A stretch of 64,000 bases of DNA from Alligator mississippiensis. Its lineage: Eukaryota > Chordata > Crocodylia > Alligatoridae. Where the stretch lies: assembly GCF_030867095.1 (NCBI RefSeq), contig NC_081832.1, positions 37,023,756 to 37,087,755 on the forward strand, given 5' to 3'. The stretch's first letter is position 1. Every line of letters begins with the position of its first letter. The translations under genes and the position numbers were made by a program. A model generated the notes under the pieces. That model did no database searches, was not told the DNA's origin, and worked only from the letters and a program-made list of their open reading frames with translations. Of this stretch, positions 44,263 to 56,170 are shown one piece after another.

Positions 44263-44977
44263 CAGACCATGCCAGGACAAGAAATGTAAAACCTGCCAGC
44301 ACATCTCCACTTCCCCCACAATTACTATACCCCACAACAGAACCATCACCATTCCTGGATCTGACACCTGAACCTCCAGAAATGTAATATATCTCATCCA
44401 GTGCAATAAATGCCCTGATGGAAAATATGTAGAAGAAACCAAACAACAGCATACCAGAATAAATGCACACCGAAAATCTATCAGAAACAAAAATGTCCAA
44501 TTACTTTTGGCTGCACACTTCTCACAAAACAACCACTCTCTCTCCAATCTCTCAGTTCTAATCCTCAAATGGAATTTACAAAACACCTTTCTTAGATAAC
44601 CTTACAAACTTCACTTCATAAATCTACTGGATACTAAAAATCATGGACTAAATGTAGACATTGGATTTATGGCACATTATAACCTGCCTGCCATCTGATA
44701 ACCCTAGGTAACCTGTCTGCATTTTACTACCTACATTCTATCATTAGTTCAACATCCCCGCCTTCCCCACAACCTCTCTCACACCTGTCATCTCCCATTT
44801 CCTCTGACCCTCACTGCCATTCATTTGCATTTTCATAGATCTGCATTATGGCTTCTATTCCACCCAGGAGAGCACATAAAATAGCATCAGATTCTCCCTA
44901 TGCCTGAAGAAGTGTGTTTGTGCCTGAAAGTTTGCAAATAACAATTTTTCCAACTATTTAGTTGGTCTAATAAAAGA
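44263..44977 (+). mobile_element. Penelope-like element, GIY-YIG endonuclease and 3' tail
   Basis: The + frame at 44273-44600 reads a CXXC linker (KKCKTCQH), a stop at 44362, then the GIY-YIG domain of Penelope-like elements: VIYLIQCNKCP (GIY side), KYVEETKQQHTRINAHRKSI (YIG side with the catalytic Arg region) and an AAHFSQNNHS block. The 3' tail ends CCTGAAGAAGTGTGTTTGTG...TTTAGTTGGTCTAATAAAAG at 44976, matching the minus copy at 18297-18400. The RT part is missing (5' truncation). The cysteine-rich linker before GIY-YIG suggests the Neptune group of vertebrate elements. Confidence 0.8.
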
Positions 44978-45554
44978 TTCATAAATTGTAAGGCCAGAAG
45001 GGACCTCAGAAGATCACCGGGTCCAGCCCCCTGCACCAAGCAGGAAAGATAAGTGGGGGTCAGGTGACCCCAGCAAGGTGACTGTCTAGTCTCCTCTTGA
45101 AGATTTCCAGGGTAGGTGATTGCACTACCTCTGGAAGGAGCTTATTCTACAGTCTGGACACCCTGACTGTGAAGAAGTTTTTCCTAATGTTGAGCCTGAA
45201 TCAATCTTCCAGGAGTTTGTGGCCATTACTCCTGGTTTTCCCCTTGGGTGTCCTGGTGAACAGTCACCCACCGAGCCCTTGATGTACTCCCCTAGTGTAG
45301 CTGTAAGCTGCTACCAAGTCCCCTCTCAGCCTTCTTTTTCTTAGGCTGAAAAGTCCCAGATCCCTCAGCCTTTCCTCGTATGGCCTGCCTCTTAAAACTC
45401 TGATCATACAGGTGGCTCTTCTTTGGACTCTCTCAAACTTGTCCACATGCTTGTTAAAATGTGGTGCCCAGAACTGGTTGCAGTACTCCAGCTACAGTCT
45501 CACCAGTGCTGAGTAGAGCGGAAGAATCACCACCTTGGTTTTGCTGGAGATGCA

Positions 45555-47941
45555 TCAATTGATGCATTCCAGAGTATTATTTGCCCTACTGGCTACAGCA
45601 TCGCACCACTGGCTCATATTCATACCGTGGTCTATTATTACCCCCAGGTCCCTTTTATTCGTGGTGCTAGTCAGTTTGGTGCCATCAATCCTGTAGATGT
45701 GTTGGGGGTTGCTCGTCCCGAGGTGCATCACTTTACATTTATCAATGTTGAGTATCATCAGGTTCCGATCTGCCCAACTTGCTAGCATGTCTAAGTCTGT
45801 CTGTAACTGTAGTCTATCTTCAAGCGTTGGGGTTGTCCACAAATATGGCAAGTGAGCTCTTCACCCCCACATCCAAATCGTTAATAAAGATGTTGAAAAG
45901 TACTGGACCAAGCACCAGCCCTTGCGGGACACCACTGTCTGCTTCTCGCCAGGATAATACAGAACCATTCACTATGACTCTCTGGGTCCTACCCTGCAGC
46001 CAGTTTCTCACCCACCTGACTGTCTCAGAGTTAAGTCCACAATCCTCCAATTTTCTCATGAGGACATTGTGGGATACTAGATCAAAGGCCTTTTGGAAGT
46101 CTACGTATACAATGTCAACCTGCTTTCTCGTGTCCAGGTGGCGACTTACCTGGTCATAGAAGGAGATGAGGTTGGTAAGGCAAGACCTGACCACAATTAA
46201 ACCTTGCTTGGCTGTCATTTGGAATCTTACCTTCTGCAAGGTTATCGCAGATAGACTCCTTGATTAACTTTTCTAGGATTTTCCCTAGGATGGAAGTTAG
46301 GCTGATTAGCCTATAGTTACCCGGGTCCTCCCTCCTGCCCTTCTTGTGGATGAGCCCTCTCCCAGTCCTCAGGGACTTCTCCAGAGTACCATGAGTTGTG
46401 GAAGAGTTTCACCAGGGGTTCCACAGCGACTTTGGACAGCTCCTTCAGCACTCTTGGATGAAGATCATCTGGTCCCACAGACTTGTATACATGTAATATT
46501 ATTAATTGGTCATATACAAATTCTATGGCAATAGTAGGAAGGCGATTATTCCTACCGTGCTCATCCTCTACTCTACCTGGTGTGGTTTTCTCCTTGGTCT
46601 GGTGAAAGACCAAAGTGAAGTAATTATTCAGGAGTTCAGCTTTCTCCTGGGTGCTGGTTGTTGAGCAATGGCCCCACACTTCCATTTGTTTTCCTTCTGT
46701 TCCCCATGTACCTAAAGAAGGACTTCTTCTTGTCCTTGATTCCCATTGCTAATCTAAGTTCGGTCACCACTTTAGTCTGTCTTATCTGTTCCCTGTAAAT
46801 GTGGGCTGTCGTGGAATAGTCCTCTTGGGGCCCACCCTGAGCTTCCATTGTTTATAAGCCTATTCCTTCTTTCTTAAGAGGACCATGATTTCTTTGTTTA
46901 GTCAACAGGGCTTCCCAGCCCTTCTGTTACCTTTTCTGCATATGGGAATGGACTTCTGTTGTGCTTCAAGGATTGTGTCCTTAAGGAACAACCATTCTTT
47001 GTGCACACCTTTTGCCTTTGGTCCCTGGTCCCACAGCACTTCCCCTACTAGTGACCTAAGCTTATTGAAATTTAAATTTTTGAAGTCCAAAACTTTAGTC
47101 CTGCTATCCGATTTGTCTGCCGTATGTCAGACAGTGAACATGATGGTTTCATGGTCACCATCACCCAGACTTCCCTCTATATTTAAGTTGGTCACCAGGT
47201 TGTCTCCTGTGGCCAGGACCAAGTCTAGCAGTGTCACCTCTAGATGGCCCATGCACCTCCTGAGTCAGGTAAAGCTCCTCAACATAGGTCAGGAAGGATC
47301 TCAACTGATCCAACTTGGCCAAATGTTCCTCCCAGGAAATGTCTGGATAATTAAAATAGCCCATGATGACTATGTCATGTGCATATGCAGCCTCAGTAAA
47401 TTCTCAGGTGAACTCCAAATCGAGTTCCTCCCCCTGGCTTGGTGGTCTGTAGTATACACCTACAGTTAGGTTTCTCTCGCCGTACACCCCCCCCCCCCCC
47501 CGGTAACTTGATCGAGAGGCTTTCAAGCTGTCCATTTTTGGAGCCAATGTCAGCCTCCAAGGAGGTGTACTGCTCTTTCACAAAGAGAGCAACGCCTCCA
47601 CCTTTCTTCCCCACTTGGTCCCTTCTATGCAGGGTGTAACCCTCTATAGCTACATTCCAGTCATGTGAGGAGTCCTACCAGGTCTCCATAATCCCTACTA
47701 GATCATAATGCACACTGGAGAGTAGGAGGGCTAGCTCCTCCTGATTGTTCCCCATGCTCCTGGCATTAGTATATAGGCAGCTGATTCCTCCTACTGAGGC
47801 CCTCATCGTCCTGGCCCATTGATGAAGAACTATTCCCTCAGCTGCCACAAAAGTGGCTCTCCCAGTGTCCCCATCTACAGGGCTTACTTGTATGTTGGTC
47901 CCTAGACATGTTTGAATTTGTGTATCCCCGTCCCCCAGCAA
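45555..47941 (-). pseudogene. CR1 ORF2 (endonuclease-RT), frameshifted
   Basis: On the minus strand the pieces are, in order: LYTNARSMGNNQEELALLLS (47675-47941), a KGGGVALFVKEQYTSLEAD block (47393-47614), MGYFNYPDISWEEHL (endonuclease GDFNYPD with Asp changed; 47161-47364), IKDKKKSFFRYMGNRRKT (46636-46848), VGPDDLHPRVLKEL and EVPEDWERAH (46317-46685). Next come LIVVRSCLTNLISFYDQVSR, VYVDFQKAFDLVSHNVLMRK and VPQGLVLGPVLFN (45820-46239). The catalytic FADD reads FVDN, so RT is dead in addition to at least five frame breaks. Confidence 0.8.
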
Positions 47942-47994
47942 TCTTAGTTTAAAGCCCTGTCCAGAAGATTGGCCATCCTGGCTGCAAACAGGGA

Positions 47995-48300
47995 CTTACC
48001 TTTCTTTGTGAGGTGGATGCCATCCCTTCCCAGGAGTCCTCTCTCCCTGAAGTGCACACCAGGGTCAAGGAATCTGAAGCTTTCTCAGTGGCACTAGCAT
48101 TGGAGTTGCCAGTTCACTTCCTTAATGCAACCTTCCCTTCTGGGACTGAAGCCTGAAACAGGGAGCACAAAAGAAAAGACCACCTGAGCCCCTAACCCCT
48201 TGAGCCCACCCCCCAGAACCCTGTAATCACTCATGATCCAGTCTGGATTACTCCTGGCTGTGTCATTAGTTCCCACATGGATAAGGAGCATGGGATAGTA
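47995..48300 (-). pseudogene. CR1 ORF1 esterase-like fragment
   Basis: Minus frame 48094-48291 reads LLIHVGTNDTARSNPDWIMS (block III of the SGNH fold), and beyond a frame change GRDGIHLTKKG (block V) lies near 48005-48040. It matches the ORF1 of the + strand CR1 at 11 kb. Block I was not found. Confidence 0.7.
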
Positions 48301-48729
48301 GTCAGAGGGCCAGACAAGCCTGGGGAGCCTCTCTGCTACATCTCAGATGCAAGCCCCTGGGAGGCAGCAGACCTCACAGGCTAGGGGGTTCGGATGGCAG
48401 ATAGGTCCCTCAGTGCCTCGCAGAAGGTAATCCCCCCACCACCACCTTATGCCTCCTCTTGGGGGTGGCAGCAAGCTGCTTACCTACCCCTTCTCCTGGT
48501 GTCACCATCAGAGCCTCCTCACATGTGGGGAGGGGAGTGTACCTGTTGTGCAGGGCCAGGGGGAGGAGCAGCCCTGGCCCTGCATTTTCTGGAGTGTGAG
48601 GTGACTGTCTTCCACGTCGCTCCAGGTGGGTCTTCTTAGTTAGCCATCATGTTGGCCACCATCTCATCTCCATCAATGAAGTTTTTGTGGGCCCAGATAT
48701 CACATTTACCCAAAGAACCTTGTCTGCCT

Positions 48730-48950
48730 ATGCCCTTAGACCTACACAGCTACAGCCAACAATCCTGAAGTATGGAAGGGCTCATGAGCACACATTTAAA
48801 GCAGGGGACAAGGTCCTGGTATTATTACCCGACTAAAATAGTCGAGTCCTATCCAGGTGGCAGGGCCCATTTGAGATATCACGCCAAGTTGAGTCCATGG
48901 ATTATGAAGTTATATTCCATGTAAATCTACTAAAAGAGTGGCAGGATTAG
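48730..48950 (+). pseudogene. gypsy integrase C-terminal GPY/F module
   Basis: One frame reads LQPTILKYGRAHEHTFKAGD, KVLVLLPD, a stop at 48834, then SRVLSRWQGPFEISRQVES and IFHVNLLKEWQD up to a stop at 48946. GDKVLVLLP and the RWQGPFE...HVNLLKEW pattern are the GPY/F module that follows the integrase core in many Ty3/gypsy elements. It lies upstream of RT. Confidence 0.8.
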
Positions 48951-49199
48951 GAGGGCTTCCTAATAACCCCTTTCCCAGGCAGCCTGGAGTTAGAACCACT
49001 GCTGAAGGAGCCTGACCTTTCAGAAGGACGTATGCTTGGTAAGCGGCTTGATGCCACGCAACAGTGGCAATTATGGAGATTAATATGAGAGTACTGTGAT
49101 ATATTTTGCATGGAACCTGGACATGCAAAGGGTTGTGCAACCCTCCAGGTTGGGTAGTCAGAGAGACCTGGCGGCAAGTGCATCCACATTTACATGGAC

Positions 49200-50360
49200 C
49201 TATTAAACAGGAATTACAAAAGATGCTAGAAAATGGAATTAACAGAGAATCAAGAAGCCAGTGGTGAAGCCTCCTAGTGATTGCCCCTAAAATGGATGGG
49301 TCCCTATACCTATGTATAGATTTCAGACAGGTCAATGTGGTAGCCAAGTTTGATGTTAATATCCACCTTGGGCATGACAAAAGGGTATTGGCAGATCTCC
49401 ATGGCTGCTGAAAACAGAAAAAACAGCCTTTGTCACTCCATGGGGACTATTCAAATTCTTCTGCATGTCATTTGGATTACATGGCATGGCTGTCAAATTC
49501 CAGCACCTAATGGATAGTCAGTTGGCTCCCTATCAGGTCTATGCTTCTACGTATATAGACAATGTAACTGTATTTTTGGAATGCTGGGACCAACACCTGG
49601 AGGCCTTGTGGAAGGTCCTCCAGGAACTGCAGGGAGCTGTACTGATGTCTAAACTGGGCAAATGTATGCTTGCCCAGAAAGAGACCCAGTATTTGGGCTT
49701 CCAAGTAGGACAAGGGAAAATATGGCTGCTGACTGATAAAATGCAGGCTTTAAAAGATTACAAGCAGTCTGTAACAAAAAAGTGTCAGATCCTTTGTAGG
49801 CCTTGTGAATTACTACCGTAAATTTATCCCACATTTTTCAGAAATAATGATGCCCCTAACATGCTTGACTAAGTCCAATATGCCTCACAAGAACAAATGG
49901 AACTCAGCAGCCCAGGAAACATTTGAACAAATAAAACAGGCCTTATGACAGGAACTGGTCTTGTACACTCCGGACTTTGACCAAACCTTTACTTTGCAGA
50001 TGGATGCATTAGGGTGGCTGTGGGGGCTGTATTAACAGAGGAAAAAGAAGGAACAAAGCACCCGATTACATATGCAAGGCATGAGTTATTAGAACATGAG
50101 TGGAAATATTCTATCATAGAACATGAATGCTTGGCTATTGAATGGGCAGTAGATCTTTTCCATTATTACTTGTTGGGGAGGCCTTTCATCCTGGTCACAG
50201 ATCACACGGCGCTTAGGTGGCTTCAGTCTGCAAAGACAGATAACGCTCACATCACTAGATGAGCACTGGAACCACAACCTTTCCATTTTGCAATACAATA
50301 CCACCCAAGCAAAAAAAATATTATGGTGGACTTTCTATCATATAAAAATGAAGATAAGGC
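49200..50360 (+). pseudogene. Gmr1-like RT and RNase H, decayed
   Basis: RT starts in a broken frame (LLVIAPKMDGSLYLCIDFRQ near 49280). The open frame 49465-49821 reads SFGLHGMAVKFQHLMDSQLA and YASTYIDNVTVFLE, so the catalytic YIDD has become YIDN. The thumb region continues with LAQKETQYLGFQVGQGKIWL. RNase H is open at 50014-50262 with KHPITYARHELLEHEWKYSI and HYYLLGRPFILVTDHTALRW, then AIQYHPSKKNIMVDFLS. The copy is inactive. Confidence 0.8.
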
Positions 50361-50449
50361 ATCGACTGAATCGTGGATATGGGTACACTGGAACACAGAA
50401 TGGAAGGCGGTGAGTGCGCCTGCCAACCTAAAGGGTGTGGGGGGGGGGG

Positions 50450-51885
50450 TGTCTGTAATAGGGACCCAGCCAGGCCCCACACGCACTGAGGTGATGTGTC
50501 AGGGCACTGTTTGCGCCTGCCACTTTAAGGTCCTGAAGCTGGCAACCACCAGGTGCCTGATGAGGGCAGCCATTTTTGGATGTGGGGCTGCCCATATAAA
50601 CAGGGTAGTTTTGCTGCTGGAGGCTAGGCAACAACACTGCCTGGCTGGAGGGCTGCTGGTATCATCTAGAGGTAAGGGAGATGCTGTAGGGGATGGTTAG
50701 GAGGCTCCTGGTCCTGGGTATGACCTAAAGCTGCACCCTGCTGGGAGTGGGTGGCCTGGTGGGATTCTCAGTGGTGCAGGAGCTCCCAGGAAATGCCAGG
50801 CCAGTTACCACCCTGGTGAAAGGCTGGTCAGGGCACCTTAACCCCTAGCACCCATGACCGGGTGGGTTACCCCTTGTTTGAAGGGCCTGGAGGGTGGACC
50901 CTCGGAGAGAGAGAAAAGGCCATAGACTCAGGCCTGTCTGAGCTTCACCTGACTGGTCAATGCTGGGGCCAGGACCGGAAGGGTAAAAGGGCTGGGGCCC
51001 ACTGTAAGGAATGCCCAAGAGCTCCATGCCTGGGGTTCTGACTGGCCTGGAGGTGGGCCAGGGCTAGAGGAGCCAAAGGTCCCGGGGGGGGACCACACCT
51101 GAAGGGGAGGCAGTTCAGAGAACTGTGTTGCCTAGTATGAAGGTAGATGAGACCACCTGAGGAGAGGAATCCAGGGGGGGTTCACTCAGGAGGCTTCTGG
51201 GGCCCAGTATAGGGGCCAGTGATTAGAGGAACATCTAGATGCCATCTGCAAGGCTTGGGTTGAGGTGTAGAGGAGGAATGGAGCCTCAGATAGTGCACCC
51301 TGGCATTGGCCCAGGAAATGAGCAGCCTCCTGCTTAATTGACATCTATTAATTATACCAACAAGGCGTGGTGGGCGAAAAAGTGGGCGGTGGCCAGGAAC
51401 CGGTGGGCGGGCCACAGGGAAATCGGCCCCAAGAAGGCTCCCTGCTACAGGCGATGACCACTGGAATGCCCCACAGACTGCGGTCTTCTGGGTTGTCCTG
51501 ATGAAGAGCAGCAAGCCTGTGGGCTGACAGCACACCCCTCTGTTCACCCACTTCCTAGGTGGGGTGGACAGACAGTGGGCACTCCCCATGGTCCCGTCCC
51601 CTGGGCAGGACTCAGAGCTGGAAGCTGGGCTCTGTCTGAGGCACAGCCTAAGAAGAAAACAAGCGGCGGACACATTGGGTGCCATCTAGAGCCCAGAGGC
51701 CACGGCTACAGGAGATGATGACCCCTTCAGTGGCTCCGAGCACTTGGCAGCGGCCACATGGCAAGTGGGGGCATGCAGGGGTCCAGGTTGGACCAAGCCA
51801 ACCTAGAACTTCCTTTATACAGCAACACCAGCCCCAGAGATGGAGGTGCTAGCATAGGCATTGGCCCATGCTGCTGAACCCTGAA
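50450..51885 (+). repeat. LTR start of the Gmr1-like element and following GC-rich sequence
   Basis: An 11-G run (50439-50449) acts as the polypurine tract. TGTCTGTAATAGGGACCCAG follows, comparable to TGTAACAGGGGCTCAGG of the first element. I could not locate the LTR 3' end or a poly(A) signal, so how much of this stretch is LTR is unknown. ORFs of 60-167 aa on both strands have no domain. Confidence 0.4.
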
Positions 51886-52690
51886 TGTTAAGTCCTGAAA
51901 TAGGATTCAGGACTAGCATATAAAGGATTGACATAACTCATTCAATGAATGACAGAAAGACTTTATTTATTAAAATTATTCACTGTTAAATAAGCCTAAA
52001 AGTCCAGTATGTTTAGCTGTAAAAGTGCTAGTATCTCACCAATACAGGCAAAGAGGTGGTCTGTGTCTTGTCAGCTTCTCAAGGCGTGGATCTGTTCACC
52101 AGAAGATTAGCTAGGTACAGTCGCAATACTTGTCAAAATGATTTCTCATTCTTGAAGTGTGCCCTGTTCGCTGCTTCATTCCTCTTTTATATCCTTTAGC
52201 TCAGAATTTTCAAATAATTCTTGTAGTTGCGTAAATCAAGAGAGAATCCCAAGCAGTAACTAACAGGAAAATCCTGTTAATGAAACTGTTTGTAATTGGT
52301 TATCAGAGTCCCAATTTTGATTGAATTACCTTCCTCAGTAACAGGAAGTTATCAATTTCTACTAAGTTGGAATATAGCAAGAAATTGATTAACAACCAAG
52401 AAAAACAAAGTTTTTGAGAAGTTGTCCTTGGAAGATCAAGGGAACCACTGAGGCAAAACAAGAGTAAATCAAGAGGAGACACCAATCAAAGCCCATATGG
52501 AGAATGTCTCTTCCTACACATAAACATGAGTTAAGAAAGAAATTGCAAAAGAATATTTGCAAAGAAATATTTACTATACTAATTAATCAAGGATAGACAT
52601 TTCACATAGTTATATACCAGACACACACAAGCCTGCTTAAAATCATCATAAATATAGTAAGTTAAGCTGGAAGTTATGCCCCATTATTCC
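51886..52690 (-). repeat. Probable LTR, minus strand
   Basis: In the minus direction a TATAAAAG box lies at about 52187-52195 and an AATAAA signal at about 51963-51968. The end reads GGACTTAACA at 51886, giving the TATA - poly(A) - CA layout of an LTR 3' half. The other edge, near 52690, is not certain and no target duplication was confirmed. No internal genes flank it, so it is probably solo. Confidence 0.5.
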
Positions 52691-55074
52691 TTTTTAGAAG
52701 GTTCAGCTGCAAATTTACATCTTCTTGCACTATACAGATATCATCAATATTTTGTATTTTAACTTTTGTGAGTAGGCCTAGCTCTGCTTGAGGTTGTCCC
52801 GGACCTCCACGCCACACACCCCGATACCTACCTTGGGATCCAAACGAATGGCAGCTAGGAAGAGCTTGCGTCCGTGATTCTGGAGCCACCTGTAGCTTTG
52901 GATAGGCAAGGAATGGGGTGGAGCCTTGAAGAGACATGGGCTGCTCAAATAGCAGACAGAAGGACAGCTGAGCAGCTGGTGGAGGAAAAACAGGACACTG
53001 GCCAGGAGATGCCTGCTGCAGAGAGGAGGATCACCAGGCTGAAGATGGGAGAAGGAGAGTAGCGCAGCAACCAGAGGGCTCTGGCAGGGCAGGGAGGAAG
53101 CCCAAGCCTGAGGAGCCAAGAGACGTCCGGGAGCAACACTGCTGCTCTACCAAGGAACCCAGGTACAGTGGCGGGAGGCATCAGCAGGGAGCTGCTAGCC
53201 CTTACAACCAGCTCAGCGGGGAGGCAAGAACAGCCCGGCGTGGGAACCGCATGCCCCACCAGCTTGAGAGAAGCCAGAGAAAGACACTAGGTCAGACGGG
53301 ACTTTGAGGTGGTCGAGCTGGGGAGACAGATCAGGGTGGGGAACGGGGCGGGTACCCACCCCCACAATCACTAGGAGTGAAGGGACGAGCGAGTCCCCTT
53401 CCTTTTCTTCTATTTCCTTTATTTGAGCAACCAAAGGACCCTGGGAGACAGGATCCCAGGGGTCTGTTGGCGGAGGCCCGATATTTATTTCTGTTGGGTT
53501 CGTTGGAAGCTCTAGTTAGGCCTAAGACAGGGCAGGTTTGTGTGTCCCAGCTGGCCTGAAGTCAAGGAACCAGCTGTGGGGAAGATTGAGCTGGCCTGGA
53601 AGGCCCAATGTGTTCTGGGGTGGGCAACCTGGGCAAAAGGAGAGATCGTCCAGGAAAAGACCTGCAGAGCTGAGGTTCGTCAGTGTTCGTCAAAGGATCT
53701 ATGTTTCATGTATTTTCTGTGACCCTGATTATTGCTCCAGTTGTTATCCAGCAACCACTGGGTGTCTCCACTGCATGTGAAGAAGACAGTTTTTCATGGT
53801 CCAAACAGCTAAGATACCTTTTTCATCCATCCTTGGACATCCTCCCCCACCACTATGAAAGGATTCATCTAGAAATTATAGCTATAAAGAGGCCAATAGC
53901 CTATGGCCCCAGATGATCACACACTGTCTCAAGAAGCTTATTCTGGGCTTTGACAACAATATGAATGATCTACTGTGATCACCAATGTCTGTAATAAGTT
54001 TTGTACTCTTTACTACAGTATCCCTAAAGTCACTCTGCACCTAGTCCCCATTCATTGCTAGAGGGTTTGAGTAGTGCCTCCATATACTTACAGTGCTGTT
54101 TGATGCTGAATAGTCAGGAAACAGCAGTAACTGTGAAAATAGTGTAATTGGGAGGGGGCACCTGAGCCAGCTGCTCTGGGATTTTAGAAAAATATCACCT
54201 GCCACTGCAGCTGCACAATCATACTGATGGTATGGCAGTAGCTGGAATTCACTACTGACCCATGCATCCTGCTGTCCCAGGCACCTGGCTGCTTTGTTAC
54301 CCCTCTGGATTATAAGTCTGTTTGCATTGCTATACACTTGTATATGGGGAAAAAGATTGTTTACAACTCCCTCAATCAGACAGGAAGCCACCGTAACCCT
54401 CACCAGCATGCTAGGCTGGGTGATATGCCAGCTTTTGAATCCTCAAGGTGCCAGTGGCCCTGGGATCTCCCTCAGAAAGATCTGCTGGCTGAGGTGTCTT
54501 GTGAAAGGGGTGTGTCCCTCACTCCCATCACCCAATAATTTACTCCAGTGCCCATTGAACAAATGGGTTTCTTTATTATACACAACTATAAACAGAAAGG
54601 AAAAGAATTAATAAAAAAGACATATCTATATATATTATTAATTTAAAAAATAAAACTAATAAGCTGAATACAATCTATTAATACAACAGTAAATAATTAG
54701 TTCTAATACTATGAGTGGGGCAGGGAAGGTAAAAACTGAATTGCTCCCCTTATCTCCAGGTTGCAGTTGAATCCTCCTCAACATTTTTTCCCTGTATTAG
54801 GGCTACTTTTAAAGTGTAAACACAGCCAATCAGAGCTCTGGGTTTGTGGTGGGGGCTCTGGCGGCAGTTGAAATGCATCAGTAAAAAGCAGACAAGGTTC
54901 CTTGGGTGAATTTGATATCTTTTAGCATTTTGCACAGTACACCCTCCGTTTGGAAAGCTGGGGCACTCTGCAAGTTGTTTGCCACCTTTTCTCTGCAAAG
55001 CCCTTAAGCACAGCTCACCTATTCAGCTGACAGCTAAGCAAGCCTTTGCAGCTGTTACACCAGTTAGATTTTTT
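52691..55074. other. Unclassified sequence, no gene supported
   Basis: 52870-53680 is GC-rich and may be part of an LTR element. 53690-54610 is mixed, with ORFs of 77-122 aa on both strands (53683-53916 plus; 54041-54409 minus) that show no motif I recognise. 54600-54720 is very AT-rich. Confidence 0.3.
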
Positions 55075-55400
55075 ATCAGTGGCCTCAGTTGCGGTATTAC
55101 CATTGGCGACATGTAGGTGGTGCACCTGCACCCCCTGAGTGTGGCGGTCCACTCCCTGCGAAAAGACATCAGCAACACGCCACTCAACATATGCCCTTGC
55201 CACCGACACTGCTGGCAGTGTCTGTGGGCAGTCTGTGATCGCTGCTGGATGCTGGTGACGCCGCTGGCAGCATCTGCAAGTGGTCGCTGACCTCTGGCCG
55301 GTGCTCACCACCCCCTCCCGCACCACCACCACCAGCGCCCCGCTGCCTGAGGGAGCTCCACGCTTCTGCCGCTGACCGTGCTGCCGCCACCTGTGGGAGC
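55075..55400 (-). repeat. GC-rich dispersed repeat, copy 2
   Basis: Reverse-complement relative of 28478-28826, with shared blocks described there. It is followed by a 13-C run at 55418-55430. ORFs on both strands are by-products. Confidence 0.55.
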
Positions 55401-56170
55401 TTGCCGTGCTTCCTCCTCCCCCCCCCCCCCGCCTCCAGCCACCGGGGTCACACGGCATTCATGGATATTACTAAAGACTGTCCCTTCTACTCGTGCTGAG
55501 AAAATTATTATGGTAAGGAGGAAAAAGGAACTGATAAAAGAAAAGATGTTTTCAGAACTGGTCAAGACTGTCAAGCCTGGGGCTGAGGAATCTCAGAACG
55601 GCAGGATTGTATTCTGGATGAAAGGCAAAAGGCTCAAGAGGTGAATCAGGACATCCTGCAGCTGCTTGGAACAGATTAGGAAACAATGTGCCTTAAGGGT
55701 AATATCCCAGCAGCCACAATACAGTGTGGATGATTTTTTCTTTCTTAGATTTTCTGCTTACTTCCTGTAGCAGCATCTCTTTCATTCAGCCTCAGTGGCC
55801 AGTGAGGGGAACTTTTTTGAAAACACAACCAAGATTTTTTTCTTTGTTATACAGTTCTGATACCAGCAATAGTTCACTTCCCAATAAATATGTATATTCA
55901 TAAAGCTGACTCTGAATGTTTGCTAATACAATGTAGTGAGGAAGATATCTGGTATACCCACGCTTCGAGGCTTTGCTAGTTCCAGTTGGGGCCAGGAAGG
56001 AACCCCCCCATAATTGCTATTGTCTTCTGGGGGGGGTTCCACTTTCCTGTTTGGCAGTTAAAGATGGGTGCTTCTTTGACTGAGCTGATGCTCCTGCTTG
56101 TATTAGAAATTACTTGGAGCCCTACTGATCACCAAATCTGGGATCAGAAAAGAAAATATATCTCTGAAGT
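55401..56170. other. Intergenic sequence upstream of the RBM39 promoter, no gene seen
   Basis: AT-rich with short ORFs. The + ORF at 55378-55644 (88 aa, Lys-rich end) has no recognisable domain and overlaps a repeat. Nothing else is supported. Confidence 0.3.

Larger units (their letters stand above)
44978..48650 (-). mobile_element. Near full-length CR1 LINE, decayed
   Basis: Minus strand. The 3' end is at 44978 (ATTCATAAATTGTAAGGCCA), and the ORF2 C-terminus is at 45097-45500 ([33 protein letters not shown]). RT lies at 45555-46850, the endonuclease at 46900-47941 and ORF1 at about 48000-48300. The 5' edge near 48650 meets gypsy integrase sequence. It contains a 15-C run (47487-47501). Multiple frameshifts. 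Confidence 0.8.
48690..50449 (+). mobile_element. Second Gmr1-like Ty3/gypsy element (integrase before RT)
   Basis: Going rightward: integrase C-terminal domain (48730-48950), a linker, RT (49200-49830), RNase H (49830-50360), a G-rich tract and an LTR start at about 50450. No integrase follows RNase H. The left side is cut by the CR1 ending near 48650. The order matches the element at 1-2201, so two independent copies show it. Many stops. Confidence 0.8.

Noticed and set aside
53683-54611. Possible gene in overlapping ORFs of both strands
   Set aside because: No motif, no splice logic, and both strands are equally open in short pieces.
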